IMG/VR virus record: IMGVR_UViG_3300009499_000001
Coordinates: 1 to 64,000 of that record
Length of the DNA stretch: 64,000 nucleotides
Strand: one strand, 5' to 3'
DNA from: a virus
Both the position numbers and the translations under genes were made by a program. Shown here in pieces: positions 24,521 to 32,986 of the stretch (the stretch's first letter is position 1; each line of letters begins with the position of its first letter). The notes beneath the pieces are model-generated. The model was given only the letters and a program-made list of their open reading frames with translations, ran no database searches and had not been told where the DNA came from.

Positions 24521-25900
24521 CTATTTCCCTTCCGCGTCAGCCTCGATGTGCTCGGCGATCGGGGTGTCCGCCAGGGTGGCGCCCTTGACCGCCCCATTTT
24601 CAATGATGACGGAACATTCCTTGCCCTGGCCAACTCTTTCAATCCATATCTGAGCGTCGTGCGCCTCGGCCATCTCGGCCACCAGCCGCAAGCTATCGGC
24701 ATCCAGCAGCGACCCGTCGCGGATCAGCAGGATCTTGAGCTTCGGGTTCATGGCCAACCCCATGGCCACCGAGATACGGAGTTTCTCGGCGCTGGAGCAA
24801 TTCTCGAACGGGAGGTCCTTGAAGGTCACCCGCTCATCGTTGAAGCCCAGCCCCTGGATCGGGAATTCGGCCTCACGCAAGGCCGCAGCCTTCTGCTCGT
24901 CGAATGCGTCAATGGCGGCGGTGAGCCCATCGGCCTCCGTCTGGACCTGTCCCAGCCGTGTGGCGAGCTTGGCGTGAGCTTGGTTCTCGCGAACCTTGCG
25001 GTTGACGCCGTCGGCGCTCATGTGGGCCTGGTGCAGCGGCTTAAGGTCAATGTCCTCCAGGTCGGCTACCTGCGGCTCAAGCTCGGCGATTCTCTGGCGA
25101 TGTGCCCCCAGGCCCTCGTTGCGTTGCTCGGTCCGCGCCGCTATCGCAGCGGTCAGTTCCTGCTCACGTCGTTGCAGTTCCCCGATCTGCCGGCGGAGGT
25201 CTTCGAGTTGCCCCCGTTCCTGGGCCTCGGCGCTGGCGATCATGGCGGCTTCCCGATCAATTTCGGCCTGCGCGGCTTTCAAATCGGCGCGAGCCCCATC
25301 GTTCGCGTCGTTGTGGGCCTTCGCCTCCCAATACTCGTCCAGCAGCGCCCTGGCGTCGACCTCCTCGGCCGGGGCATCGTCGTGGTGAGGCACGGCCTCA
25401 AGCTGCGACTCCAGGGCCCTGATGTCCCGGCGCACGCCCGTGCGGTTCTCAAACAGCCCCTCCCGGCGGGCGTCGAGGTCGGTGAAGTCCAGTCCGACCA
25501 ACTCCCGCAAGGTCTCGGCCTGTTGGCGCGGGGCTTGGCGGGTGAAGGCCAGGGGATCGAAGGTCAGCTTGCCCGTCAGGGCGTCCAGGACGGCCTGGGG
25601 GGTCGGTAGCTTGGCCCCATCGGTGCCGGTGACCGCCAGTGTCCCCCCGCCGCGGGCGGTGAACGTCCGCGTCACGGTCAGTTCGCCCAGATCGCACACG
25701 ATCTTGGCTTTCTTCGTGCCTGTGCGGACGGGCTTGTCGCACACCAGGGCCTTGCCGCCCAGGGCGTAGGCGATGGAATCCAGAACCGACGTCTTGCCCG
25801 CCCCGTTGCGCCCGCCGATGACGACCATGTCGCCGTCCGGGGTGATCTCAACGGCGTTGAGACGCTTGACGTTCTGGGCTTCCAACTTCACGATCTTCAT
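24521..25900 (-). CDS. SMC/RecF-like ATPase of the recombination cassette
   Basis: 459 residues. Walker A GRNGAGKT at 30-37, long coiled coil about 150-330, ABC signature-like SSAEKLRIS near 370, and a Walker B-like LKILLIRDG where the usual Asp-Glu is Asp-Gly. The catalytic Glu is therefore apparently missing, though a later Glu or Asp may compensate. Similar ATPases accompany phage RecT/exonuclease pairs and are thought to act like SbcC/Rad50. First gene of the recombination block, with AAGGAG before its ATG. Confidence 0.75.
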   Translation of the reverse strand: MKIVKLEAQNVKRLNAVEITPDGDMVVIGGRNGAGKTSVLDSIAYALGGKALVCDKPVRTGTKKAKIVCDLGELTVTRTFTARGGGTLAVTGTDGAKLPTPQAVLDALTGKLTFDPLAFTRQAPRQQAETLRELVGLDFTDLDARREGLFENRTGVRRDIRALESQLEAVPHHDDAPAEEVDARALLDEYWEAKAHNDANDGARADLKAAQAEIDREAAMIASAEAQERGQLEDLRRQIGELQRREQELTAAIAARTEQRNEGLGAHRQRIAELEPQVADLEDIDLKPLHQAHMSADGVNRKVRENQAHAKLATRLGQVQTEADGLTAAIDAFDEQKAAALREAEFPIQGLGFNDERVTFKDLPFENCSSAEKLRISVAMGLAMNPKLKILLIRDGSLLDADSLRLVAEMAEAHDAQIWIERVGQGKECSVIIENGAVKGATLADTPIAEHIEADAEGK

Positions 25901-26005
25901 AGCGTTCTCCTTTGCGACTGACTTCTCTGTGCGTTCAGGCGATGGGCCGTCCGCCGCACTGTCGGGTAAGCTGGTCCAGTTTGGTCCATGGTTGATCCGT
26001 TCTGT

Positions 26006-26170
26006 CTACCCTCGTTCCCTGGGCCGCCGGCGTGGATTCGTTAGTGCGGCGACCCAGGGCTCGTGGGTCTTCAGGCGGGTGACGCACCCGCCATCCGGAT
26101 GCTGCCCCGCGCTTCCGGCGGTAAAGGGTTCAGGGAGGCGCGGGGCGTCTTCAGTTGTCACCTCTGCCAC
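26006..26170 (-). CDS. Possible small protein, 54 aa
   Basis: A GTG at 26170 (or a second at 26161) opens a frame containing EDAPRLPEPFTAG and LKTHEPWVAAL, ending at TAG 26006. Codon third positions are roughly 70 percent G or C, in keeping with neighbours, and the composition is natural. It starts soon after the stop of the Cys-rich gene at 26193. No SD of note, no family. The 105 bases between it and the ATPase gene hold only a 30-codon frame I do not support. Confidence 0.4.
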   Translation of the reverse strand: MAEVTTEDAPRLPEPFTAGSAGQHPDGGCVTRLKTHEPWVAALTNPRRRPRERG

Positions 26171-26192
26171 AGAGGCGCAGAGGGCTGTGAGT

Positions 26193-26381
26193 TCACCAGT
26201 TGCCGCCAGCGGTATCGGCCTCGCCGAAGCAGCAGGGGCCGCACAGTCCCGTTGGATGGACGGTCGGAAGTTCGCCGCAGAGTTGGCATTTGGTTGTCCA
26301 GTCCTGGTCGCCGTCTTGCAGTTCCTGGACAGGAGCGCGGTCTTCGTGTTCTCGGCATTGCGCGCGATCCTTGTCCTTCAT
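26193..26381 (-). CDS. Small zinc-knuckle protein, 62 aa
   Basis: ATG at 26381 with GAAGGG 8 bases upstream. CREHED (about 9-14) is followed by CQLCGELPTVHPTGLCGPCC (32-51), two Cys pairs that form a short zinc ribbon. A longer frame from a TTG at 26522 exists, but its added region lacks an SD. Role unknown. Confidence 0.55.
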   Translation of the reverse strand: MKDKDRAQCREHEDRAPVQELQDGDQDWTTKCQLCGELPTVHPTGLCGPCCFGEADTAGGNW

Positions 26382-26734
26382 CTCATCATCCCTTCGGCGG
26401 CGGGTCAGCGCCCCCGCCGCACAGTTCAGGGCTGGGACTTTTACCCTTGGCGCTGCAAGGTGTCGCTTGTTTTCGGGGCTAAGGTCGCCCACGGAGGTCC
26501 GCTCCCAGCCAATCGGTTTCAAAGTCAGGGGCGGCTCGCCGGAACGCCCGGCAACGGAACTCTCTCAGGCCCGAAAGTTGCACGGTCTGCCGCCCCGGAT
26601 GATTCAGGAAGGGGCGGGTTCCGACTACGAGCCGGCGGCGGTACTGGGATTATGGAAAGCACCTGAGACGCATCTGCCATTGGTCGTGACCGCCACCCGC
26701 CCCATCGTTATTCACTTGTCAAAGCGCTGCCCGG
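26382..26734. other. Gap with no well-supported gene
   Basis: About 350 bases between the zinc-knuckle gene and the small membrane protein. On the minus strand an ATG at 26680 opens a 51-codon Pro-rich frame (MADASQVLSIIPV...) ending at 26525, but its third positions are only about half G/C and it lacks an SD, so I do not call it. No hairpin with a T-run or clear promoter seen. Confidence 0.4.
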
Positions 26735-26854
26735 TCAGCGAATGATCGGGTTCTCGTCGTGCTTGCCTCGGTAGGCCTCTCGCAGGAAGAACGCAACCCA
26801 GAACAGGCCGAACGTGATGGCCACGGACAGAAGCCCGCTGATTACGCCAGTCAT
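26735..26854 (-). CDS. Small single-pass membrane protein, 39 aa
   Basis: ATG at 26854 overlaps the upstream stop (ATGA). MTGVISGLLSVAITFGLFWV (1-20) continues as a hydrophobic helix to about residue 23, followed by a charged tail REAYRGKHDENP. The size and topology suit a small phage membrane peptide (holin-like or superinfection-related); which is unknown. Confidence 0.55.
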   Translation of the reverse strand: MTGVISGLLSVAITFGLFWVAFFLREAYRGKHDENPIIR

Positions 26855-27915
26855 TGTGCGGCCTCACCCTTCTCCGCTTCCGGCTCCTGCTCGCCGGCGG
26901 GCTCCTCGTCGCTGGTCTCGTCGGTCGGCTCCTGGCCTTCAGCAACGGCGGTCGGCTGGCAATACTCGGGATGGGTGGCCCAGAACTTGACGTAGGCGTC
27001 CTCGATCTTCTTCTGGGCCACAGAACCGACGCCCTCGATGTCCTTCGCCCAGAACTTCCCTTTGTCCGCTCGCCAGTCGGCGAAGTCGCCCAGGGTCCTC
27101 AGTGGCGGCTCATGGTCGAGCAGCTTGGTCTGGACGTGCTGAGGGATGCCCAGATGTTCGATCTCGACCTCACGCCAGGCGTCCGCAGCGGCTTCGGTCT
27201 CACCCGGAGTTCCCTTGCACTCGTCCACAGAGAACAGCCGACTTTGGTTGGCCCGGATGTCCGCCAGAATCTCCTGGAGGTCGGCCTGGGCCACATCACG
27301 GGCCTTCTTGGCCGCATCATGGGTTTGCTTCGCGTTCACCTCGTCCGCTGAGGCCCTTTCGACCTTGGCCAAGGCCACGAACAAGTCCTCGGCCCGGTCG
27401 TTTGAGATCAGCGGCTCCTCCCTGTTCTGGTCTGCGGGCTCAACCGACGTGACTTGGTCCTCAGCCGGTGCGTCCGCCGCGTCCGGGGCTTCCGGCTCAG
27501 GTGCATCGCCGTCCACAACCTTCTTCCTTGCCATCGCTCTGTCCTTTCGCTCTTTGATGCCGCCGGGCGGCAGCTCCACGTCGAATACGCCGCGCTCGCC
27601 GATCACGGGGAACGGCTTGATCGCGCGGATGTCCTTCAGGATCCAGGCCTTCGCGTCCCAATAGAAATTGCAGCAGGCAGCCTCCTCGTCGAAGCGCTCC
27701 ATGGGCCGGATGCTCACCAGGTCGCAGACCGCCAGAGCTTTCCCCCTCGGCAGCCGGAGACCGTTCTCGTCCTCCACCACAGGCTCGAAGGTCGAGCAGA
27801 TCAGCAACGGTCCGCGGTACTTGGTCGCCCAATTCCTGGTCTCGATGGTCTTCTCGCCTTCGGCGATCATCGACGCCCAGGGCTGGTGCAGGGAGATGGC
27901 CTTCATGGTCGTCAT
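26851..27915 (-). CDS. ASCH domain fused to acidic helical protein
   Basis: 354 residues from the ATG at 27915 (MTTMKAISLHQPWA). Residues 4-118 are an ASCH domain: LHQPWASMIAEGEKTIETRN and KALAVCDLVSIRP. Then comes KERKDRAMARKKVV, where the inner ATG at about residue 128 has its own GAAAGGA upstream, suggesting that two genes were joined in frame or are both translated. The C-terminal part has an acidic Ala/Pro linker, a coiled coil (about 180-235), an HhH-like segment DIEGVGSVAQKKIEDA and an acidic tail. Confidence 0.65.
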   Translation of the reverse strand: MTTMKAISLHQPWASMIAEGEKTIETRNWATKYRGPLLICSTFEPVVEDENGLRLPRGKALAVCDLVSIRPMERFDEEAACCNFYWDAKAWILKDIRAIKPFPVIGERGVFDVELPPGGIKERKDRAMARKKVVDGDAPEPEAPDAADAPAEDQVTSVEPADQNREEPLISNDRAEDLFVALAKVERASADEVNAKQTHDAAKKARDVAQADLQEILADIRANQSRLFSVDECKGTPGETEAAADAWREVEIEHLGIPQHVQTKLLDHEPPLRTLGDFADWRADKGKFWAKDIEGVGSVAQKKIEDAYVKFWATHPEYCQPTAVAEGQEPTDETSDEEPAGEQEPEAEKGEAAQ

Positions 27916-28244
27916 CGGTCTCTGGCCCTTCGCAGTTGGTTCTTGATGTACCAAGGGATGTTGTCACAGGCCGCCCGGAAGCGCTTGAAGACGTCAGGGC
28001 CGTCACATGTTGCGCAAATGAGGAAGTTGGCGATCTTGCCTTGGCCGAAGACCCAGCGGTACGTGTCCCCTTCTCGGAAGGCGTAGCCGCAGAGGTAGCA
28101 GTGGAATTGGTCGTGGCGTCCGTTCCAGGGCAAGTTGAGGATTCTCACACTGACTTCGTGGGGGCGTTGGTCAGTGAAGGCCTGGTTCCGGTAATGTGAA
28201 ACCTCGCCCGGATGTCGTCGCGGGTCTGTTGCGACTTCAGTCAT
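27912..28244 (-). CDS. Zinc-finger hypothetical protein, 110 aa
   Basis: Start MTEVATDPRRHPGEVSHY at 28244, ATGA-overlapping upstream. HCYLCGYAFREGDTYRWVFG plus CATC form a four-Cys zinc finger resembling PARP/treble-clef layouts. The tail is a basic helix (WYIKNQLRRARDR). ATGA-coupled downstream to the ASCH fusion gene. Function unknown. Confidence 0.6.
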   Translation of the reverse strand: MTEVATDPRRHPGEVSHYRNQAFTDQRPHEVSVRILNLPWNGRHDQFHCYLCGYAFREGDTYRWVFGQGKIANFLICATCDGPDVFKRFRAACDNIPWYIKNQLRRARDR

Positions 28245-28429
28245 CGCCTGTTCTCCACCGCCGCCGCGATGTTCTCGACGGCTTCCTGCTGCGTTTCCGT
28301 GCAGTGCTGCATGCCTTCCACCGTCTCCTTCATCCCTTCGAGGGTGTCTACGGCCCACTCGTAGGCGTCGTCCTCGAGCAGGTCGTCGATCCGCTCGATC
28401 AGCTTTTCCCATTCGCAGTGCTCGCACAT
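28241..28429 (-). CDS. Small acidic helical protein, 62 aa
   Basis: MCEHCEWEKLIERIDDLLED at the start, with one CxxC and then an acidic amphipathic helix to the end (ETQQEAVENIAAAVENRR). It overlaps the upstream gene by 31 bases and the downstream gene by ATGA. Possibly a partner of the neighbouring zinc proteins. Not recognised. Confidence 0.55.
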   Translation of the reverse strand: MCEHCEWEKLIERIDDLLEDDAYEWAVDTLEGMKETVEGMQHCTETQQEAVENIAAAVENRR

Positions 28430-29367
28430 GGTTCCTCAACAAGTCGCGCCGCCAGGGCGATGGCGCCAATCCCGGCGAGCACCAATTTGTCTCGCGCCCA
28501 CAGAGCTAGTTTGGTGATCGCTTCGGCTTGCGTGACTTCTTGGCCGTCCTCAAGGCAGTGCTCAAGCGTAAGATGCCTATGGTCAGGGTCTCCACTCCGA
28601 CGCGCGTTCCCGTCCCGGTAAACCCACACTGCTTCATGGGCCGAATCCAGACGGTAGAAGGCGTAGGTGTCGGCCCACCCGGGAAAGACAAAATACCTCG
28701 GGAAGGTGCGCTTGGCCGGCTCTGTCTTTTCGGGGAAGAACTCGGCGGGGGCGAGATTGCTGAGAGGGACGCGGTGTAGTGGTCGGCCGTTGAAGTCCAC
28801 GATGTACCAGCCAGACCAACTGGCCTCAACAGCTTCGGCCTGGACGACGCCATAGCACGCGTTTGCTGTATCCCACACCCGGTCGCCCTTGGCGGGCGTC
28901 CAGGCTGTGTAGGCCTCCGGCCTGCCGTGCCAGTACATTCCATCTGGGCGCATCACGAACACAGGGCGCTCAACGATCTTGGGGCTACAGGTCGGGCAGC
29001 CCTCTCGGTGTTGAAAGAATTCTTCCTCCGGCACCACGCGGGAAATCTCCGAGGGGCAACTGACCAACCTGACGTAAGTGCCCAGCGGAAACTTCGGGGC
29101 AGGCGGGCCAGCTTGGATTTGCAGCCGGAGTTGCACCACCTCACCGACGAGCCTCTTGTTCTCTTCCTTGGCCTGGGCGAGCTGGCGGCGGGCACACCAG
29201 AGTTCTTGTAAGACCAAGCCGACATTTAGCGCAAAGGCGTGTGGGGATACGCCCGCCACTTCCATGTTTTCGCTGCGCAGAAGCGCACCACAACCGCCAT
29301 CGGGGGTGGTCCAGGCCGAGGCTACCGGATGGTACTGGCCACAGCCTTTGCATTTCTCATCACTCAT
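28399..29367 (-). CDS. Zinc-knuckle plus coiled-coil paralogue with large C-terminal domain, 322 aa
   Basis: Start MSDEKCKGCGQYHPV at 29367 (ATGA overlap). CxxCG, GGCGALLR and CARRQLAQAKEEN reproduce the family pattern of the gene at 10722, followed by a short coiled coil (to about residue 80). The rest is beta/Trp-rich (about 90-270, e.g. GDRVWDTANACYGVVQAEAV), likely an SH3/Tudor-like fold, with a hydrophobic helix near 290-310. The longest protein of the paralogue group apart from 31144. Function unknown. Confidence 0.6.
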   Translation of the reverse strand: MSDEKCKGCGQYHPVASAWTTPDGGCGALLRSENMEVAGVSPHAFALNVGLVLQELWCARRQLAQAKEENKRLVGEVVQLRLQIQAGPPAPKFPLGTYVRLVSCPSEISRVVPEEEFFQHREGCPTCSPKIVERPVFVMRPDGMYWHGRPEAYTAWTPAKGDRVWDTANACYGVVQAEAVEASWSGWYIVDFNGRPLHRVPLSNLAPAEFFPEKTEPAKRTFPRYFVFPGWADTYAFYRLDSAHEAVWVYRDGNARRSGDPDHRHLTLEHCLEDGQEVTQAEAITKLALWARDKLVLAGIGAIALAARLVEEPCASTANGKS

Positions 29368-29813
29368 GGCTTGTCCTCCCCTTGGGCTGGGGGGTTGAGG
29401 GCGGAAAGGATGGCGCGAGCGCAGCAGTGCGGACAAGGCGCGGCATCTGCACACGGAGCGCAGTTGCATTCGTCCAGTTGATACGCCAGCAAATCCCTAA
29501 CTGCCTCTACCAGCTTGTGGTGGCTGTTGACGGCGCGGAGGATGAGGCTCCGGCTTGCCGTCGCTTCGTCGGCATCACGAAAGACCGCCGCGAGCGTGTC
29601 TCCCTTTGCGTTGAGAATGACGTGAGGAAACTCGGACTTCTGCCACGGCAACGGCGAATGCTCGCCCTCTACAGGCGGACACACCAGTTGCAGGGCATCC
29701 TGGATGGCGGTGCGAATGATGGGACTCAGTTCCGGGCACTCGCCCTTATCAACGAATCCCTGCCAGAATTCGTCTGCCCGCTTCGCGGCGATTTTGTCCA
29801 GGACGTCACTCAC
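29364..29813 (-). CDS. Cys-rich hypothetical protein, 149 aa
   Basis: I use the GTG at 29813, which forms a GTGA overlap with the upstream stop and has GAGG 8 bases before it; an in-frame ATG at 29837 is the alternative. The C-terminus has a dense Cys cluster (CNCAPC...CPHCC, about 115-133). The body has HSPLPWQ and a segment DTLAAVFRDADEATA reminiscent of small phage proteins with a beta-hairpin/helix fold. Function unknown. Confidence 0.6.
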   Translation of the reverse strand: MSDVLDKIAAKRADEFWQGFVDKGECPELSPIIRTAIQDALQLVCPPVEGEHSPLPWQKSEFPHVILNAKGDTLAAVFRDADEATASRSLILRAVNSHHKLVEAVRDLLAYQLDECNCAPCADAAPCPHCCARAILSALNPPAQGEDKP

Positions 29814-30364
29814 GCGTCCATCCTCGCAGTGAAGCAACAGTGCAGGTGAAGCGCTTCGCCGTAGTGGTGCAGCTTGAATTCGAGGTCGTCGTAGTCGAAT
29901 CTCGCCTGGAGGTGTTCACACCGCTGCGAGTGAGCGCCTTGGCGGACCAGGAAGCCTCTGAGGCCACCGCGGGCGCACAGGATTCGTTCGATGAACTCGT
30001 CCGTCAGCACCGATCTGCCGATAGCTACCCCGCTGCCGGGCGGCCGTCGCCACAGTCTGACCTCCATGTCGTTGCCGTCCGGTGCGATCGTCGCGGCAAC
30101 CGGGATGTGCCAGGTCGGCACCTGAAACTCACAGGGCTGGGAGGCGTGTACGGACAGGATGCGACTGTGTGCGGCCTCCACCAGCGAGCTCAACGGGGCG
30201 CAGTCCATGTCAATGGTCACCTTGGCGCAGCCCTTTCTCTCCAGCAACACCCAGGCGCAGTTGCGGCAGGTGGCCAGAAACGCGTCCAGCGCCATCTCGT
30301 CGGCCGACCGCCGCCGCTCCGGTGTGTGTCGCCGTGCCCGTGTTGTCTGTGCCGTTGTCACCAT
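29810..30364 (-). CDS. Hypothetical protein, 184 aa
   Basis: Basic N-terminus (RARRHTPERRRSADEM), then a mixed alpha/beta body with conserved-looking WHIPVAATIAPDG and GEALHLHCCF near the end. No membrane helix or known motif. Followed by a GTGA-coupled gene. Not recognised. Confidence 0.55.
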   Translation of the reverse strand: MVTTAQTTRARRHTPERRRSADEMALDAFLATCRNCAWVLLERKGCAKVTIDMDCAPLSSLVEAAHSRILSVHASQPCEFQVPTWHIPVAATIAPDGNDMEVRLWRRPPGSGVAIGRSVLTDEFIERILCARGGLRGFLVRQGAHSQRCEHLQARFDYDDLEFKLHHYGEALHLHCCFTARMDA

Positions 30365-30374
30365 GAATCAGTCC

Positions 30375-30710
30375 TCATTTGCGCGTGTCCCACTTCAGCC
30401 ACTTCTCGAAGAAGTCGAGAAGGTCATAGGTGCTCATCTTCCCCTGACCCTTGAATTTGACACCCGCGTTGGCCTTGAGATCGTTGAGTAGCCGGTCGAC
30501 ACTTTTCTCGCTGATCCCCAACAGCCCAGCGAGCTGCTTCTTCGTGATGCTTACCGGCATCCCCGTCACCAGAATGGCGAACCCGACCACCAGAGCGAAC
30601 TTCACATACTCGACCACGCCAAGAAACTCCGGCAGCGACCCCAGAACCTTGCGCAGCACAATATCGTCACGGTCTACCGGCTTGGCCGAATGTGCGAGGT
30701 TGGGTCTCAT
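30375..30710 (-). CDS. HTH protein, 111 aa
   Basis: Residues 55-80 (ITKKQLAGLLGISEKSVDRL) are a clear helix-turn-helix. The preceding part (about 30-52: VEYVKFALVVGFAILVTGMP) is hydrophobic and may pack as the first helices of the domain, not span a membrane. C-terminus STYDLLDFFEKWLKWDTRK. ATGA-coupled to the zinc/coiled-coil gene upstream. Candidate early regulator. Confidence 0.65.
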   Translation of the reverse strand: MRPNLAHSAKPVDRDDIVLRKVLGSLPEFLGVVEYVKFALVVGFAILVTGMPVSITKKQLAGLLGISEKSVDRLLNDLKANAGVKFKGQGKMSTYDLLDFFEKWLKWDTRK

Positions 30711-31147
30711 GCCTGCTTCTTCCCTTCCGCCACCGCCTCTGTCAGGGCCTTGGCGGCTTGGCGCGTGGAGTCAAGCACTGCATCAGCCCTCTCAATTGCC
30801 TTCTCGTTGTCCCAAAGGTCATCATTGGCACAAGCGTTGGCCAGATTGTGTAGCCCGGCGCGCAGTTGTCTGATAGCGGTTCGCAGCTTCTCGTTCTCTG
30901 CCTTGACCTGGCTGAGATGGGCTCCCAGAATCACCGTCATGGTGCGCTCTTCCATCAGGCACAGATCGGTGTGGGCGATCTGCCGACGGAGGCACTGCGT
31001 GGATTCCTCGAAGCAGCGTCTCGTTGGCGGGCAGTGTTCGGGAGTCCACTCCGTTGCCCCGCACATGTAGGACCAATTCCGGAAACCATCTATCGTCCCG
31101 TCATGCGTTGCCGGGGGAGATCCGCAGCCTGGGCAGTTCTTGGTCAT
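30707..31147 (-). CDS. Zinc-knuckle plus coiled-coil paralogue, 146 aa
   Basis: MTKNCPGCGSPPATHDG, then SYMCGATEW and QCLRRQIAHTD repeat the family pattern. Extra Cys (HCPPTRRC) may add a second zinc site. Residues 75-100 and 115-145 are coiled-coil helices (LSQVKAENEKLRTAI). ATGA-coupled to 31144, a further relative. Role unknown. Confidence 0.65.
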   Translation of the reverse strand: MTKNCPGCGSPPATHDGTIDGFRNWSYMCGATEWTPEHCPPTRRCFEESTQCLRRQIAHTDLCLMEERTMTVILGAHLSQVKAENEKLRTAIRQLRAGLHNLANACANDDLWDNEKAIERADAVLDSTRQAAKALTEAVAEGKKQA

Positions 31148-32163
31148 GTCTGATCCCCTCCTTCCCCTGCCGGTTCGGCGTGCTGGGCTTTGGCGGCTTG
31201 GGCGGCTTCGGAGACTGGCAAAGATTCCTGCGGCGTTCTCTTACACATCCCGCAGACGGGCAAGTTCGGCCCATTCCAGTGACCGCAGCCGCAGCACCAG
31301 TCATGGCGTGTGTCCACGATGGCCTTGAGCTGTTCTGCCCGTTCAACGATGTTGCCCGGTCCTGCCCACTGATAGCCGAGTTCTCCGCCGCCGAGGGCCT
31401 GCCAGACCTGTCGCAGCAGCACATCGGAGTGGTCGCGGTCTATCTTGATCCCAGCGAGCCGACGTTTCACTTCCGCATACCGTGCGGGAATGGCCGCAAG
31501 GTGCTTGGCGTGTTCTATCAGCTTGGCATTGGACACGCTCAGGATGCCGGGCTCTGTCAACCCGAACGCTGCTGTCAGTTCGTGGGCAAAGGCCAGATTC
31601 GCCAGCGGCTTGACGATGGGGACCTGCTGGCCGGCCACGTTGACCGTGCCGTCGGTTACCTGGGCGAGTTGTTCCTTGGCCTGGGCGAGCGCCTGCATGA
31701 CTTCATCGGCGCGGTCTGTTACCGAGCCAGCCGACGGAACGGTGGCGAAAGTCGTCATGCCGAGTATCTTTTCTGTGCGGTTGACCAACTGGCCCCAGTC
31801 CCGGGCTTCGCATGCGAGGCGCTCGGCCCGCCTCGTCTCTGCACTCAACTGGTACGCAGCGACCTTGTCGCGGCGCTCCAGCTCGCCGACTCGCTCCTTG
31901 GCTTTGGCGACCAGTTCGGGAAGGTCCGAATGCCCCCCGCCCTTGAACCAACCACCCGCGACGGTGATCTCGTCAAGTATCTGTAGCAGTTCTTCAGCCT
32001 GCTTCTCCCGCTGGGCGACCTGGGCGAGGAGGCATTTCTTCGAGGCAACGTAACTCCACGGCTTCCCGTCCTTGCCGTGGCCGGTGATCGTGGTCCCGCA
32101 TTCGTAGGTCAGCGGTACGGTCGGCGAAAGATCCTCGCCGCATCCTGGACACTTGGAGATCAT
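31144..32163 (-). CDS. Zinc-knuckle plus long coiled-coil protein, 339 aa
   Basis: MISKCPGCGEDLSPTVPL, then YECGTTI and KKCLLAQVAQREKQ give the N-terminal zinc knuckle. The middle (50-250) is mostly helical with heptads, and the C-terminus has a second zinc ribbon: CCGCGHWNGPNLPVCGMCKR (about 292-311). So zinc heads lie at both ends of a rod. It is the largest of the paralogue group and the second gene of the leftward operon. Function unknown. Confidence 0.65.
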   Translation of the reverse strand: MISKCPGCGEDLSPTVPLTYECGTTITGHGKDGKPWSYVASKKCLLAQVAQREKQAEELLQILDEITVAGGWFKGGGHSDLPELVAKAKERVGELERRDKVAAYQLSAETRRAERLACEARDWGQLVNRTEKILGMTTFATVPSAGSVTDRADEVMQALAQAKEQLAQVTDGTVNVAGQQVPIVKPLANLAFAHELTAAFGLTEPGILSVSNAKLIEHAKHLAAIPARYAEVKRRLAGIKIDRDHSDVLLRQVWQALGGGELGYQWAGPGNIVERAEQLKAIVDTRHDWCCGCGHWNGPNLPVCGMCKRTPQESLPVSEAAQAAKAQHAEPAGEGGDQT

Positions 32164-32528
32164 GCCGTCTTCCTTCCCGCCCTGGCCTTCCTGGCCGGGC
32201 GCCCCGCCGGCAGACGCTTGCCGGCCCGCTCAAGTTCGTCGGCGGCTGCTGCATCCGCGGCCACCTTCATCAACCGGGTCACATGCTGCATGACGCGGGG
32301 GTCCCCGCTGGCGAACAGGCGGTGCCACCGGCTGATCTTGTGACGGACCGAGTTCGCGGCCTGGTCGGCCCGGACGCCCCGGGCGATGTACGGCGGGGCT
32401 AGGTCCTCGACGATCATTTCATCCAGAGTCCCTTGTTTTCGCTTGGCCCGAGGCCCTGCCGTTCCGTGCAGTGCAGCGAGTTCGTCCGTGGTCCAAGGGG
32501 TCTGGCCGTAAGCAGTTGCAACGGCCAT
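32160..32528 (-). CDS. Basic Myb/SANT-like protein, first gene of leftward operon, 122 aa
   Basis: ATG at 32528 with GGAGG 8 bases upstream. Residues 8-55 (PWTTDELAALHGTAGPRAKR then a helix with SVRHKISRWHRL) look like a Myb/SANT-type DNA-binding domain. The C-terminal 40 residues are Ala/Arg/Lys-rich (RAGKRLPAGRPARKARAGRK), also DNA-binding in style. As the first gene after the regulatory region it may be an early regulator. The longer open frame through the tRNA is not coding. Confidence 0.6.
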   Translation of the reverse strand: MAVATAYGQTPWTTDELAALHGTAGPRAKRKQGTLDEMIVEDLAPPYIARGVRADQAANSVRHKISRWHRLFASGDPRVMQHVTRLMKVAADAAAADELERAGKRLPAGRPARKARAGRKTA

Positions 32529-32986
32529 GGCCTTGTCCTCCGGCGCGGGGTTACCCCCACAAGGGGCGTGGGGGTCAGAAATTCGCAGTCGCGGTGGATC
32601 GAGAATCCAGCGTGGGGGTAATGGTTTGCCCGTCACGGTTGATCCAGCTCGCCCGAGAATGGTGCTATGCAGCGACTTGGTAAAGGTCCCGACGCCGACC
32701 GGATCCTCCGGACGTGCACAGCCGTCCCTGACTCCGGCGTCGGGTGTGCAAACAACAAGCCCTACTCTGGTAGCAAAATGAGGGCTCGCGGGGTGGCAAT
32801 GGAAGGAGTTCGCCATGAAATCCAACTGAACATCGCTCGCCCGCGAGCCTGCGGCAATGAACAATGTGCCCTGGTGCCAAGTGGGGGGAGACTCAGCACC
32901 AGGGCGGTGTACCCAGCTTCCGGGGGAAAAAGCCGGGCTTGCTACTGCCCGCTTGGGGTAAAGCGGGCACGGCATCGGACTCATAA
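32529..32986 (-). promoter_or_regulatory. Untranslated leader with three strong hairpins
   Basis: Between the first leftward gene and the tRNA I see no gene. Inverted repeats: ACCCCCAC/GTGGGGGT at 32553-32560 and 32568-32575; GCCCTGGTGC/GCACCAGGGC at 32868-32877 and 32896-32905; GCCCGCTT/AAGCGGGC at 32947-32954 and 32961-32968. None is followed by a good T-run on the minus strand, so they look like processing or attenuation structures in a long leader, not simple terminators. No clear promoter box found. Confidence 0.45.

Noticed and set aside
25897-25989. 30-codon frame ending in ATGA before the SMC-like ATPase
   Set aside because: Too short, weak SD and no recognisable content; the overlap can arise by chance.
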